The notes under the pieces: generated by a model | Seen by the model: the letters and a program-made list of their open reading frames with translations, nothing else | Told to the model about the DNA's origin: nothing | The model's database searches: none | DNA from: Aromatoleum bremense | GTDB taxonomy: Bacteria; Pseudomonadota; Gammaproteobacteria; Burkholderiales; Rhodocyclaceae | Length of the DNA: 64,000 nucleotides | Direction of reading: 5' to 3' | NCBI RefSeq assembly: GCF_017894365.1 | Contig: NZ_CP059467.1 | Location: 1,364,001-1,428,000 of the forward strand | Part shown: piece after piece, positions 17,341 to 25,462 of the stretch | Position numbering within the stretch: position 1 is the stretch's first letter | Layout of the letters: each line of letters starts with the position of its first letter | Made by a program: the position numbers and the translations under genes

Positions 17341-17420
17341 AGACCGTAGACCTGATCTACTTCAACACCGGAGGCGGGCATCGCGCTCCGGCCGTCGCCC
17401 TCGGCCATGTCGGGCGCTGA
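17337..17420 (+). pseudogene. 5' remnant of an MGDG-synthase-like glycosyltransferase
   Basis: A 27-codon frame whose ATG overlaps the stop of the HAD gene. It encodes MKTVDLIYFNTGGGHRAPA, very close to the N terminus of diacylglycerol glycosyltransferases of the MGDG-synthase family, where F/Y-x-T-G-G-G-H-R/x-A is the first loop. The frame stops after GHVGR at 17420 and the rest of the enzyme is absent. I infer a deletion that removed most of the gene. Confidence 0.5.
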
Positions 17421-17508
17421 CCGAATTGCGGGGCAGTCATCGCGCAGGTCGGTCGCCAGCCGGTCGATGACTCTTGTACCGTAGCCTTGTTCCCCCCAAG
17501 TCGGCCGA

Positions 17509-17913
17509 TCAGGGCAGCCGGACCTGCTCCCCGTCCGGGCGATACATCAGCAGATGGCTGACCAGGCCGCCCTGGATCGACTTGATCATGGATTCCAGCG
17601 CTTTCTGCGTCGCCTCGTCGCTCGGTTCCTGATCTCCCTGCCCGCCCAGGCAGCCGACGAACACCATGTCCCAGGGTTTCCCCATGCGGCGTGATTCCTC
17701 GACCAGCTCGGCGAAGCTGTGGATTTTGTCGGTCTTCTTGTCCACGTACATCACCGGGGCGAGCGCGCCGCCCTGGCCGTTTTCGAAGCGGCGCTTCTCT
17801 TCCAGCGTCGCGCCTTCGGGCAGTTCCGCCCGGGCGAAAACGAACAGCAGCCGCTGCGGTTCGGGCTGCTGCCGCGCAGCCTCCAGGAGGCTTTCAAACC
17901 CTGAAATGACCAT
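17509..17913 (-). CDS. Conserved hypothetical protein (Rhodocyclales type)
   Basis: A 134-residue soluble protein: LLEAARQQPEPQRLLFVFA at the N terminus, then GQGGALAPVMYVDK, WDMVFVGCLGG and a C-terminal LMYRPDGEQVRLP. I remember relatives in betaproteobacteria, sometimes labelled ribonucleotide reductase subunit alpha, which is clearly wrong because the protein is far too short and lacks any reductase motif. Function unknown. It has its own short upstream sequence (AGGAAA just before the ATG) and is 70 bp downstream of the scaffold-like gene on the same strand. Confidence 0.6.
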   Translation of the reverse strand: MVISGFESLLEAARQQPEPQRLLFVFARAELPEGATLEEKRRFENGQGGALAPVMYVDKKTDKIHSFAELVEESRRMGKPWDMVFVGCLGGQGDQEPSDEATQKALESMIKSIQGGLVSHLLMYRPDGEQVRLP

Positions 17914-17983
17914 TTTCCTGCCCTTGCTGTGATGGAAACGAAGCGCATTCTGTCACAGCGCGCCCGGCTTGCGCGCCGCTTCC

Positions 17984-18397
17984 TCAGCCTGCGGCGACGG
18001 CCTTCGCGAGGGCTTCGAACGGGATCAGCACGCAGCCGTGGCGGCTGCGGTGCTGGCGCACCGGCTCGAACACCGCCAGTTCGGCCCACCCGTCCGGCCG
18101 CTCGCCGCCGGCGAGCATCGCCGCGACCCCGGCGCGCAGCGCCTCGGAGTCGGCCGCGGACAGGCCGACGCCGTGCAGACCGATCACCGACGCTGCGGCG
18201 CGGCACAGCAGGCAGCCTTTCACCTCGTGGGCGAGCGCGACGATACGCCCGTCGGCGACGCTGACTTCCATGCGCACGCGGTCGCCGCACACCGGGCTGT
18301 CGCGCATCGCCGAGCCCGACGGCGCGTCGAGCCTGCCGGCGCCGCACGCGGCCGCGGCGAGTTCCTTGATGCGCTGGTTGTAGAGGGCCTCAATCAC
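17984..18397 (-). CDS. Fe-S scaffold-like protein (IscU/SufU N-terminal family)
   Basis: A 137-residue protein with three conserved cysteines in the order of U-type scaffolds: DSPVCGDRV (about residue 37), KGCLLCRAAAS (about 60-63) and RSRHGCVLIPFEAL (about 121). The C-G-D and the later K-G-C-x-x-C are where scaffolds hold a nascent cluster. Its ATG overlaps the stop of the MocA-like gene (18394-18397), so it is in that operon. Such proteins appear with molybdenum-hydroxylase maturation genes and may supply clusters to the target enzyme. The isc operon version is longer and differs around the last cysteine. Confidence 0.65.
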   Translation of the reverse strand: MIEALYNQRIKELAAAACGAGRLDAPSGSAMRDSPVCGDRVRMEVSVADGRIVALAHEVKGCLLCRAAASVIGLHGVGLSAADSEALRAGVAAMLAGGERPDGWAELAVFEPVRQHRSRHGCVLIPFEALAKAVAAG

Positions 18398-20088
18398 GTG
18401 ACGGGCTCCTCGACCATGCCGCTGCCGGACGCCGCGACCAGCGACGCTTCGGCCTGCGCGAGATCGCCGGGCCGGTCGACATCGACGAAGATCGCGTCGT
18501 CGTCGATCGCGATCCGCTTCACGCGGTCGGCGTTATGTTCGATGAGGCCGCGCGCGCCCTGGTCGCCGCAGATGCCCGCCATCGCGGCGAAGAACTCGCG
18601 CGGCCACAGAATCGGATTACCGCGGCGGCCGTCCTTCTCGGGCATGACGATCGACGGGGCCGCGGGGTCGAAGGCCGCGATGACGCGATCGACATGTTCG
18701 GCGGTGATCCGCGGCATGTCGCCGAGCAGCACGATCACCGCGTCGATGTCGTCCGGCAGCGCCGCGATGCCGTGGCGCAGCGAGCTCGACATGCCCTGCG
18801 CATGGTCCGGGTTATCGACGAGCGTCGCCCCGCTCGTCGCGAGCGCCGTCCCGACCGCTTCGGCTTCGTGGCCGACGACGACCGTCACCGACGCGGCGCG
18901 CGACGCGCGGGCCGCATTGACGGCGCGCAGCACCATCGGCACGCCGCCGACCTCGATCAGCAGCTTGTTGGCGGCGCCCATGCGCGACGACTGTCCGGCC
19001 GCCAGCACGAGCGCGGCGACGCGCGGGGCGCCCGGCCGGGGCGGCGGCGCTGCGGAACCTTCGCTGTCGCCGTCCTCCGCGTCTTCTCCCGCGGCGTCTT
19101 CCGCTTCGAGCGGACTGCGGATCAGGCCGCCGACGCCCAGGCGCATGATGTCCTCGCGCGTCGGGGCGAGCCCGGCGAGCAGCCGCTGCAGCACCCAATC
19201 GAGTCCGTTCGTGCGCCGCGAGCGGCCGCAGCCGGGCATGATCACGACCGGCACGCTGCCGACATGCGCCAGCACGAGCATGTTGCCCGGCTCGACCGGC
19301 ATGCCGAAATGGTCGATCCGCCCGCCGGCGGCCGTGACCGCCGCGGGCGCGATGTCGTTGCGGTCCTTCGCCACCGTCGCGCCGCAGACGAGCACCAGCT
19401 CGCAGCCGGATGCGAGCGCCTGGCGCACCATCGCTTCGAGCGCCGCGCGCTCGTGCGCGCAGCGCAGCACCAGCGCGAGGCGGCTGCCGAGCGCGTCGAG
19501 GCGATGGCGCGTCGCGGCGACGGTTCCGGCGAAGATGCTTTCCTTCATGCCGGGAAGCTCGCTCATGATCAGCGCGACGCGGTGCGGCTTCAACTCGGCG
19601 ACGCGCAGCAGCGGGCCGGCCGAGGCGATCTCGCGGCACGCCTCGATGAGGCTCGCCGGCACCGCGAACGGGATGATCTTGACGGTCGCGACGACCTGGC
19701 CCGGGCGTGCCACCGCGTGCTGCGGCAGCGTGCCGATCGCGACCGCCTCGTCGAGCAGGTTGAGGCGGTCGATGCGCTCGATGTCCACCTGCACGACGCC
19801 GCGCAGCGACGCGTGCAGGTTGCAGCGGCCGGTGTAGGGCGGGCGCGTCGCGGCATTCGTATCCGGCCCGGTCAGCAGCGCCGCGATCTGCGCCGCGGCG
19901 GCGTCTTCCGCGACATCGCCGGGCGCCAGGCGCGCGCCGAGGACGGTGTCGATGCCCGCCTCGCGCAGCCACGCGAGATCGGCATCGACGAGCGTGCGGC
20001 CCTTTTTCAGCGTCCTGCCGCCGGCCTTCAGGGTATGCGCGAGCATCACGCCCGCAGCCGCATCCGTGTCGAATTCACCGAAAATCAT
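18394..20088 (-). CDS. Molybdopterin-binding/MobA-like nucleotidyltransferase fusion (MocA-type)
   Basis: A 564-residue two-domain protein. Residues 1-340 resemble the MoeA/CinA-like molybdopterin-binding family (MIFGEFDTDAAAGVMLAH at the start and PGCGRSRRTNGLDWVLQRLLAG near the end). Residues 355-550 are a MobA-like transferase: AALVLAAGQSSRMGAANKLL (nucleotide loop), VVVGHEA, VLLGDMP (metal Asp) and GRRGNPILWP. MocA enzymes transfer CMP to molybdopterin, giving the cytosine dinucleotide used by xanthine-oxidase-type enzymes. GGAG precedes the ATG. It lies between an Fe-S scaffold-like gene and xdhC, which agrees with that role. No such hydroxylase is encoded in this window. Confidence 0.8.
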   Translation of the reverse strand: MIFGEFDTDAAAGVMLAHTLKAGGRTLKKGRTLVDADLAWLREAGIDTVLGARLAPGDVAEDAAAAQIAALLTGPDTNAATRPPYTGRCNLHASLRGVVQVDIERIDRLNLLDEAVAIGTLPQHAVARPGQVVATVKIIPFAVPASLIEACREIASAGPLLRVAELKPHRVALIMSELPGMKESIFAGTVAATRHRLDALGSRLALVLRCAHERAALEAMVRQALASGCELVLVCGATVAKDRNDIAPAAVTAAGGRIDHFGMPVEPGNMLVLAHVGSVPVVIMPGCGRSRRTNGLDWVLQRLLAGLAPTREDIMRLGVGGLIRSPLEAEDAAGEDAEDGDSEGSAAPPPRPGAPRVAALVLAAGQSSRMGAANKLLIEVGGVPMVLRAVNAARASRAASVTVVVGHEAEAVGTALATSGATLVDNPDHAQGMSSSLRHGIAALPDDIDAVIVLLGDMPRITAEHVDRVIAAFDPAAPSIVMPEKDGRRGNPILWPREFFAAMAGICGDQGARGLIEHNADRVKRIAIDDDAIFVDVDRPGDLAQAEASLVAASGSGMVEEPVT

Positions 20089-20133
20089 GGGGGTCTCCAG
20101 GACCGTGGCGGGTCCGTTCCGGGCGTGCTCCGG

Positions 20134-20850
20134 TCATCTTGCGCGATGCCTCGCCTGCACCACCTGGGCGAGGATCGCGACGGCGATCTCGGCCGGTGCG
20201 CGCCCGCCCAGATCGAGCCCGACCGGCGCATGGATGCGGGCAATCGCCTCCTCCAGCCCGGCCTCGGCGAGCCGCGCGACGCGCTTCGCGTGGGTCCGCG
20301 TGCTGCCGAGCGAACCGATGTAGAACGCGTCGCTCTGCAGCGCGACGATCAGCGCCGGATCGTCGAGCTTCGGGTCGTGCGACAGCGTGACGACGGCGGT
20401 CTGCGCGTCGATGCCGAGCCGCTCCAGCGCCTCGTCGGGCCATTCGGTCGTCACGCTGACGCCCGGCAGGCGCTGCGGCGTCGCGAACGCGCGCCGGGGG
20501 TCGACGACGATCACTTCGAAGCCGGCGATCGCGGCCATCGGCGCGAGCGCCTGCGCGATATGCACCGCGCCGACGATGACGAGCCGCGGCGCGCTGACGT
20601 GGCAGCGCGCGAACAGCGCGCCGTCGGCCGACGCCAGTGCGCCGCTGCGGTCGGCACGCAGGCGCTGGCGCGTCTCGGCGAGCTGCTCCGGCGTCAGCGC
20701 CAGCGCGCCGGAAAATCCGTCCTGGTTTTCGCTTTCGCTTTCCTCTTCGTGCACCAGTGCCTCTTCGCCGTCGGCAAGCCGCGTGACCACCGCCACCGGC
20801 CGCTTCGCGCGGCGATCGGCGAGAAGCTGCTCGAACATCGTCGCTTTCAT
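20134..20850 (-). CDS. xdhC: XdhC family protein, Rossmann-domain half
   Basis: A 238-residue protein. The central and C-terminal part is the XdhC Rossmann domain: RLVIVGAVHIAQALAPMA, VIVVDPRRAFATP, VTLSHDPKLDDPAL, FYIGSLGSTRTHAKR and APVGLDLGGRAPAEIAVAI. XdhC proteins bind molybdenum cofactor, promote its sulfuration and insert it into xanthine-dehydrogenase-type enzymes. The first 75 residues are acidic and not well conserved. The usual N-terminal XdhC_CoxI domain is missing here and is instead fused to a MeaB GTPase in the gene whose stop overlaps this ATG (20847-20850). Confidence 0.82.
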   Translation of the reverse strand: MKATMFEQLLADRRAKRPVAVVTRLADGEEALVHEEESESENQDGFSGALALTPEQLAETRQRLRADRSGALASADGALFARCHVSAPRLVIVGAVHIAQALAPMAAIAGFEVIVVDPRRAFATPQRLPGVSVTTEWPDEALERLGIDAQTAVVTLSHDPKLDDPALIVALQSDAFYIGSLGSTRTHAKRVARLAEAGLEEAIARIHAPVGLDLGGRAPAEIAVAILAQVVQARHRAR

Positions 20851-21983
20851 TCGATCCGCTCCACGAGGACCTGCACCCGGCCGCCACACGCGAGGCCGAC
20901 CTCCCACGCCTGCTCGTCGCTGACGCCAAACTCCAGCAGGCGCGGCGTGCCGTCGGCGATGACCTCTTTCGCTTCGCTGATGACGGCGCCCTCGATGCAG
21001 CCGCCGGACACCGAGCCCAGGAACGCCCCGCTCTCCTCGACCGCGAGATGGCTGCCTTCGGGGCGCGGCGACGAACCCCAGGTCCGCACCACGGTCGCGA
21101 GGGCGACGCCACGGCCCGCCGTACGCCAGCGCCGCAGCTGCTCGAAAAGTTCGTCGTCGGTCGCGGGCGCCGCCGGCATCGCGTCGCTCGCCCCCGAAGG
21201 GGTCGCGGCGCGCAGCCGCCGCCCGATGCCGATGACGTGCGCGTGCGCGTGCGCGTCGATCCGCTCCACGAGTTCGGCGATCCCTTCGCCGCTCGTCGCG
21301 ACCGTGCGCAGCACCGGCACCGTCCAGTGTTCGTCGCGCTGCAGTCCGCCGCTCGTCTGCAGGTCGAGCATCGTGCGCGCGGCGAGCGGCGAGTCGCCCT
21401 TGTTCACGACGAGGATGTCGGCAATCTCGAGGATGCCCGCCTTGATCGCCTGCACTTCGTCGCCGAGTCCCGGCGGACACACGACGACCTTCGTGTCGGC
21501 GACGCGGCCGATCTCGACTTCGGACTGCCCGACGCCGACCGTCTCGACGACGACGACATCGAAGCCCGCGGCGTCGAACACATCGACGAGTTGCGCGGTC
21601 GTGCGCGACAGGCCGCCGAGGTGGCCGCGCGACGACAGCGAGCGGATGAAGACGCGCTCGTCGGCGCCGTGCCCGCCCATCCGCACGCGGTCGCCGAGCA
21701 GCGCGCCGCCGGTGACCGGGCTCGACGGATCGACGGCGACGACCGCAATGCGCCGGCCGCGCGCGAGCAATTCACCGAGGAGCGCATTGATCAGCGTCGA
21801 TTTGCCGGCTCCCGGCGCACCGGTGATGCCGACGACGTGGGCACGGCCGCGGTGCGACGCGAGACTCGCGAGGAGTTCGGCGGCGCCGGGCCGGGCGTTT
21901 TCGATCGAGGTCAGCGCGCGCGCCAGCGCGGGACGCGACCCGCCGATGACTGCGACCGGATCGATGTCTTCGGAAAGGCTCAT
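20847..21983 (-). CDS. MeaB/ArgK-type GTPase fused to XdhC_CoxI domain
   Basis: A 378-residue fusion. Residues 1-265 are a MeaB-type G3E GTPase: GITGAPGAGKSTLINALLG (P-loop), VAVDPSSPVTGGALLGDRVR, VVVVETVGVGQSE and VVNKGD in place of NKAD. MeaB proteins protect and load adenosylcobalamin enzymes. Residues 275-378 are an XdhC_CoxI domain (ATVVRTWGSSPRPEGSHLAV, GSVSGGCIEGAVI, LACGGRVQVLVE), normally the N-terminal half of XdhC. The C-terminal MeaB dimerisation segment appears to be replaced. I start at 21983; an in-frame ATG at 22016 is also possible. The context suggests a GTP-driven step in molybdenum cofactor insertion, which is my inference. Confidence 0.8.
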   Translation of the reverse strand: MSLSEDIDPVAVIGGSRPALARALTSIENARPGAAELLASLASHRGRAHVVGITGAPGAGKSTLINALLGELLARGRRIAVVAVDPSSPVTGGALLGDRVRMGGHGADERVFIRSLSSRGHLGGLSRTTAQLVDVFDAAGFDVVVVETVGVGQSEVEIGRVADTKVVVCPPGLGDEVQAIKAGILEIADILVVNKGDSPLAARTMLDLQTSGGLQRDEHWTVPVLRTVATSGEGIAELVERIDAHAHAHVIGIGRRLRAATPSGASDAMPAAPATDDELFEQLRRWRTAGRGVALATVVRTWGSSPRPEGSHLAVEESGAFLGSVSGGCIEGAVISEAKEVIADGTPRLLEFGVSDEQAWEVGLACGGRVQVLVERIE

Positions 21984-22057
21984 GGCTGCAGTGCCGTTTG
22001 TTTGACTTCCAACCATCTTGCCCGTGTGCGCGCGCTCGCGCAACCGCGCATGCGGCG

Positions 22058-22444
22058 TCAGTGCCGTGGAAACACGAGCCCGAAGTCCTCGACGAAATCG
22101 GACAGGCCGGCATCTTCGAGGGCTTCGAGCGTCCTCAGCATGTAAGGGTGCAGCTTGCCGCAGCGCACGAGCGGCGCGACCTGCGCGAGGCCGTCGGCGA
22201 GGAGCTCGGCGAGCGCGTCGCGGTCGGCGACAAGCAGCATCGCGACGTCGTCGCCGAACTCGCCGTCGTAGCCGCGCAATGCGACGCTCGCGCCGTCGCC
22301 GGTACCGCGCCAGACGAGCACGCTGCCGCGGCGCGCGGCGAAATCGTGCTTCGTCAGCACACCGACCGACGCGTCGGCCGCAGCGAGCCCCTCGCGGTCG
22401 AGCATCGCTTTCCAGCGCGCGCAATCCAGAATCGCATCGTTCAT
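22058..22444 (-). CDS. Conserved hypothetical protein in the molybdenum maturation cluster
   Basis: A 128-residue acidic soluble protein (GAGG eight bases before the ATG). Visible segments are TKHDFAARRGSVLVWRGTG, GEFGDDVAMLLVADRDAL and a C-terminal LEDAGLSDFVEDFGLVFPRH. It contains two isolated cysteines and no recognisable catalytic motif. It lies 74 bp upstream of the GTPase-XdhC fusion and 54 bp downstream of the RidA gene on the same strand, so it is probably part of this operon. I do not recognise the family. Confidence 0.55.
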   Translation of the reverse strand: MNDAILDCARWKAMLDREGLAAADASVGVLTKHDFAARRGSVLVWRGTGDGASVALRGYDGEFGDDVAMLLVADRDALAELLADGLAQVAPLVRCGKLHPYMLRTLEALEDAGLSDFVEDFGLVFPRH

Positions 22445-22498
22445 CTCGTCGTCCTCGGCGCCGCCCGGCGCGCGTGCGCCGGGCTCGTCGCGTCCCGT

Positions 22499-22891
22499 TC
22501 AGGCCGGCAGCATCGCCGTGACCTCGATCTCGACTTTCGCGCCCTTCTCGACGAAGCCGGCGACCTGCAGCGCCGTCATCACCGGGAAATGCTTGCCGAT
22601 CAGCTCGCGGTACACGGCGCCGATTTCGGCCAGACGGGCGTTGTACTCGACGCTGTCCGCGAGATACCAGTTCATCCGCACGATGTGGGCCGGGCGCGCG
22701 TCGGCTGCGGCGAGGACCGCGACGATGTTGCTCAAGGCCTGGCGGACCTGGGCGACGAGATCGTCGCTGCGGAACTGCTCCTGTTCATCCCAGCCGACCT
22801 GGCCGGCGACGAACACCATGCGCCCGCTGGCGACGATGCCGTTTGAATAGCCCTTGGGACGTGCCCATCCGGGCGGTTGCAGAAATTGCAT
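22499..22891 (-). CDS. RidA family protein (enamine/imine deaminase fold)
   Basis: A 130-residue protein of the YjgF/RidA family: YSNGIVASGRMVFVAGQVGWD near the N terminus, DLVAQVRQALSNIVAVLAAA, and VTALQVAGFVEKGAKVEIEVTA at the end. The usual C-terminal Arg that holds the carboxylate of imine substrates (IE-x-x-A-x-x-R) is not evident, since the segment reads AGFVEKGAKVEIE; this suggests one of the non-RidA subgroups with other activities. AAGGAG precedes the ATG. It is 91 bp downstream of the flavoprotein gene and may remove a reactive intermediate from that pathway, which is an inference. Confidence 0.72.
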   Translation of the reverse strand: MQFLQPPGWARPKGYSNGIVASGRMVFVAGQVGWDEQEQFRSDDLVAQVRQALSNIVAVLAAADARPAHIVRMNWYLADSVEYNARLAEIGAVYRELIGKHFPVMTALQVAGFVEKGAKVEIEVTAMLPA

Positions 22892-22982
22892 CAGTTCGGT
22901 CTCCTTCCGTTTTCGAGTGGGCAGTGCAACCGCGCCCGCTGTCTGGGTGCGGCTGCACTGCCGTTTGCGTGACGGCGCCGGC

Positions 22983-24953
22983 TTAGATCCGCACGCCGAG
23001 CCGGTAGCCTTCGTGGATCGCGGCGTCGAGTCCGCGCGCGATCACCGCGTCGCCAGCGCCGTGCAGCTCGTCGACCATCCACTGGAATTCGTGGAACAGG
23101 TCGTGGTTCGCCTTGCGCGGCCCGGACACGATGACAGTGTCGGCTTCGACGAAGACCTCCTCGCCTTTCGCGTTTCTCACCGTCGCGCCTTCTGCCGTCA
23201 CTTTCGTCAGCACCGAAGACGTCAGCGTGCGGATGCCCAGTTCCTCGATCCAGGCCGAGTGGCGCCACTTGAACGACGGCATGACGTCGCCGGCGATGCG
23301 CTTGTCTTCCTCGACGAGCACGACTTCGTGGCCCTGCTTGCACAGCGACTCGGCCAGCGTCAGGCCGATCTTGCCGGCGCCGACCATGATCAGGCGCTTG
23401 CCCGGGGTGACCTTGCCGGTGGCGACGTCGAGCGCATCGACGAGCTGCTCATGGCCTTCAATGTGGCGATAGGCTTTCATATCGGTGCGCGAGCCGGCCG
23501 CGACGATGCAGACGTCGAACTGGTGCAGGATGCTGCGCATGAACTTCGCGTTGGCTTCGGTGTTGAAGCGCACGTCGATCTCCATCTTGCGCGCCATCGT
23601 CTCGTAGTACTTGATCACCGAGATCAGGTCGTCGGGCCGCGCCAGGTCGTTCGCGGCATACCCCGCGAGGCTGCCGCCGATGCGGTCGCCCTTCTCGAAC
23701 ACGGTGACGTCGTGGCCGCGGCGCTTGGCGGTGATCGCCGCTTCCATGCCGGCCGGGCCGGCGCCGATGATCATGATCTTCTTCTTCACCGCGGCCGGCG
23801 TGACGTGGTATTCGGGCTCGACTTCGTGGCCGAGCGCCGGGTTCATCGCGCAGGTGTAGGGCAGGTCGCGGAACAGGCGCGACAGGCAGTTGAGCGACCC
23901 GATGCAGCGGCGCACTTCGTCGAGCCGGTCTTCGGCCGCCTTGTGCAGCAGTTCGGGGTCGGCGAGCATCGGGCGGCACACTTCCCAGTAGTCGAACACG
24001 CCGTCGGCGATGCACTGATTGGCCATCACCGGGTCGGGCAGGCGGTTGCCGAACGTGATCAGCGTGTTCGGGAAGAGCTTCTTCGCCTTCGCCGACAGGT
24101 AGTTCCAGTGGCCGGGCGCGACGTCGCGGCCGATCGACGACTCGGGCGCTTCCTGCCAGCCGACCGTCACCGAGATCATGTCGACGCCCGAATCGACCGC
24201 CTGCTGCATCAGCTCGAAGCACTCATCCTCGCTGTTGCCGCCCCAGCGGTCCATCAGCTCGGCGCCGTTCAGGCGCACGACGAGCGGATGCTCGGGGGTG
24301 GCCTGCTTGATCGAATCGATCAGCTCGCGCATGAAGCGGCCGCGATTCTCGATCGAACCGCCGTATTCATCGGTGCGCTGGTTGGTGAAGCGCGAGTTGA
24401 AGTTCGCCAGCAGATAGCCCATGAAGCTCGTCACTTCGGTGCCGTCGAAGCCGGCGCGGATCGCGCGCTTCGCGGCGTCGGCATGCTGGCCGATGATCGC
24501 GCGGATCTGCTCCTTCGTGACTTCCCTGGGCGGGCGGAAATGCGGCAGCGTCTGCGGCACGACCGACGGCTGGATGCAGTAGCCGAGATCGATGCCGCCG
24601 TAGCGCCCGGCGTGCAGGATCTGCTGGATCGCGACCGCGCCGCCGTCGTGGATGTACTGCGCGATGGTCTCGAACTGCGGCAGGAACTTGTCGTCGAACA
24701 GCGCGACCTGGCGGAAGTAAGACTTGCCTTCGCCGAGCGGGTCGGGATACGCGCCCTGGTTCGTGATGATGCCGGCGCCGGTCGCGGCGATGACGCGCAT
24801 GCGGGCGAGCTCGCGCGGGGTGATGTAGCCGTCGCGCGTGTTGTAGTTCGACACGCAGCACGCGCCGTACTTGACCATGTTCTTGGTCGGGTACTTGCCG
24901 ATCTGGCCGGGTTTGAACAGGTGGGGGAGCTTGAGCTCGCCGGGTCGGGTCAT
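22983..24953 (-). CDS. Old-Yellow-Enzyme-type NADH:flavin oxidoreductase (2,4-dienoyl-CoA reductase family)
   Basis: A 656-residue enzyme with an FMN-binding TIM barrel (residues 1-350), a cluster-binding linker (355-385) and an FAD/NAD(P)H domain (390-656). Evidence: GAGIITNQGAYPDP, HAGRYGG, RFTNQRTDEYGGSIENRGRF, then IMIIGAGPAGMEAAITAKRRGHDV and GKRLIMVGAGKIGLTLAESL. In 2,4-dienoyl-CoA reductase the linker holds a 4Fe-4S cluster with four Cys; here it reads RRCIGSLNCLSRLFRDLPYTC, with Ser at the second Cys place. Relatives reduce enoyl- or aryl-CoA double bonds. TGGAGA precedes the start. The substrate is unknown. Confidence 0.8.
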   Translation of the reverse strand: MTRPGELKLPHLFKPGQIGKYPTKNMVKYGACCVSNYNTRDGYITPRELARMRVIAATGAGIITNQGAYPDPLGEGKSYFRQVALFDDKFLPQFETIAQYIHDGGAVAIQQILHAGRYGGIDLGYCIQPSVVPQTLPHFRPPREVTKEQIRAIIGQHADAAKRAIRAGFDGTEVTSFMGYLLANFNSRFTNQRTDEYGGSIENRGRFMRELIDSIKQATPEHPLVVRLNGAELMDRWGGNSEDECFELMQQAVDSGVDMISVTVGWQEAPESSIGRDVAPGHWNYLSAKAKKLFPNTLITFGNRLPDPVMANQCIADGVFDYWEVCRPMLADPELLHKAAEDRLDEVRRCIGSLNCLSRLFRDLPYTCAMNPALGHEVEPEYHVTPAAVKKKIMIIGAGPAGMEAAITAKRRGHDVTVFEKGDRIGGSLAGYAANDLARPDDLISVIKYYETMARKMEIDVRFNTEANAKFMRSILHQFDVCIVAAGSRTDMKAYRHIEGHEQLVDALDVATGKVTPGKRLIMVGAGKIGLTLAESLCKQGHEVVLVEEDKRIAGDVMPSFKWRHSAWIEELGIRTLTSSVLTKVTAEGATVRNAKGEEVFVEADTVIVSGPRKANHDLFHEFQWMVDELHGAGDAVIARGLDAAIHEGYRLGVRI

Positions 24954-25102
24954 GCGGGTCTCCAGTGGATTTCGTTGCTCATGAACGAAGTGTTGCGGGG
25001 ATAGGGATAAAGACGGGGGGTAAAAACGGGGCTACGGGCCGCAGCGGGGCGCGCGCGGGAACTGCGCGACGCGCACCGCTCCATGCCGATTGCGTAGTGT
25101 CG

Positions 25103-25348
25103 TCACGCGGCGACGGCTGCGGACTTTCGTCCTGTCACCGGCGGAAGGGAGTCCATGAACGCCCTCAGGCTGTCGCCCTGCATCTCGCGGATGAGCGCGA
25201 GGACTTCGCCCAGCGACGAGGCGCACACGCACGAACAGACCGCGGGGAAGTCGCCCCTGCTGCGCGCCTCCGGCGCGGGCGCGTCGGCGGCCGCGTCCTC
25301 TTGCTCCAGTTCCTGAATGAGCGTCATCACATTGCCCAGTGCTGTCAT
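25103..25348 (-). CDS. Small hypothetical protein upstream of the flavoprotein gene
   Basis: An 81-residue protein starting MTALGNVMTLIQELEQED. I start at 25348 because GGAGGAAAGG lies just upstream. Two short helical blocks (VMTLIQELEQE and VLALIREMQGD) share the L-I-x-E-(L/M) pattern and flank a small segment with two Cys (CSCVC). It has no membrane segment. It sits between the AraC regulator and the flavoprotein, all on the minus strand. I do not recognise the family. Confidence 0.45.
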   Translation of the reverse strand: MTALGNVMTLIQELEQEDAAADAPAPEARSRGDFPAVCSCVCASSLGEVLALIREMQGDSLRAFMDSLPPVTGRKSAAVAA

Positions 25349-25462
25349 GGCCTTTCCTCCTTCCACGAATCCACCTCGTCATCGAGGCGGCTGAATATGG
25401 ATTCAATATAGCCATGCACTGTTTGCGGCACCCCCCCCATGCGGGAGGGGTTTTCGGGATGC

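Noticed and set aside
20134..20850. Calling the gene at 20134-20850 a complete XdhC
   Set aside because: It has the Rossmann half only; the XdhC_CoxI part is encoded by the upstream fusion gene.
18535..22005. A very long open frame on the plus strand, antisense to the molybdenum maturation genes
   Set aside because: It is the codon-bias shadow of GC-rich genes on the other strand: Arg/Ala-rich, no family motif and no ribosome site. The minus-strand proteins have clear motifs.
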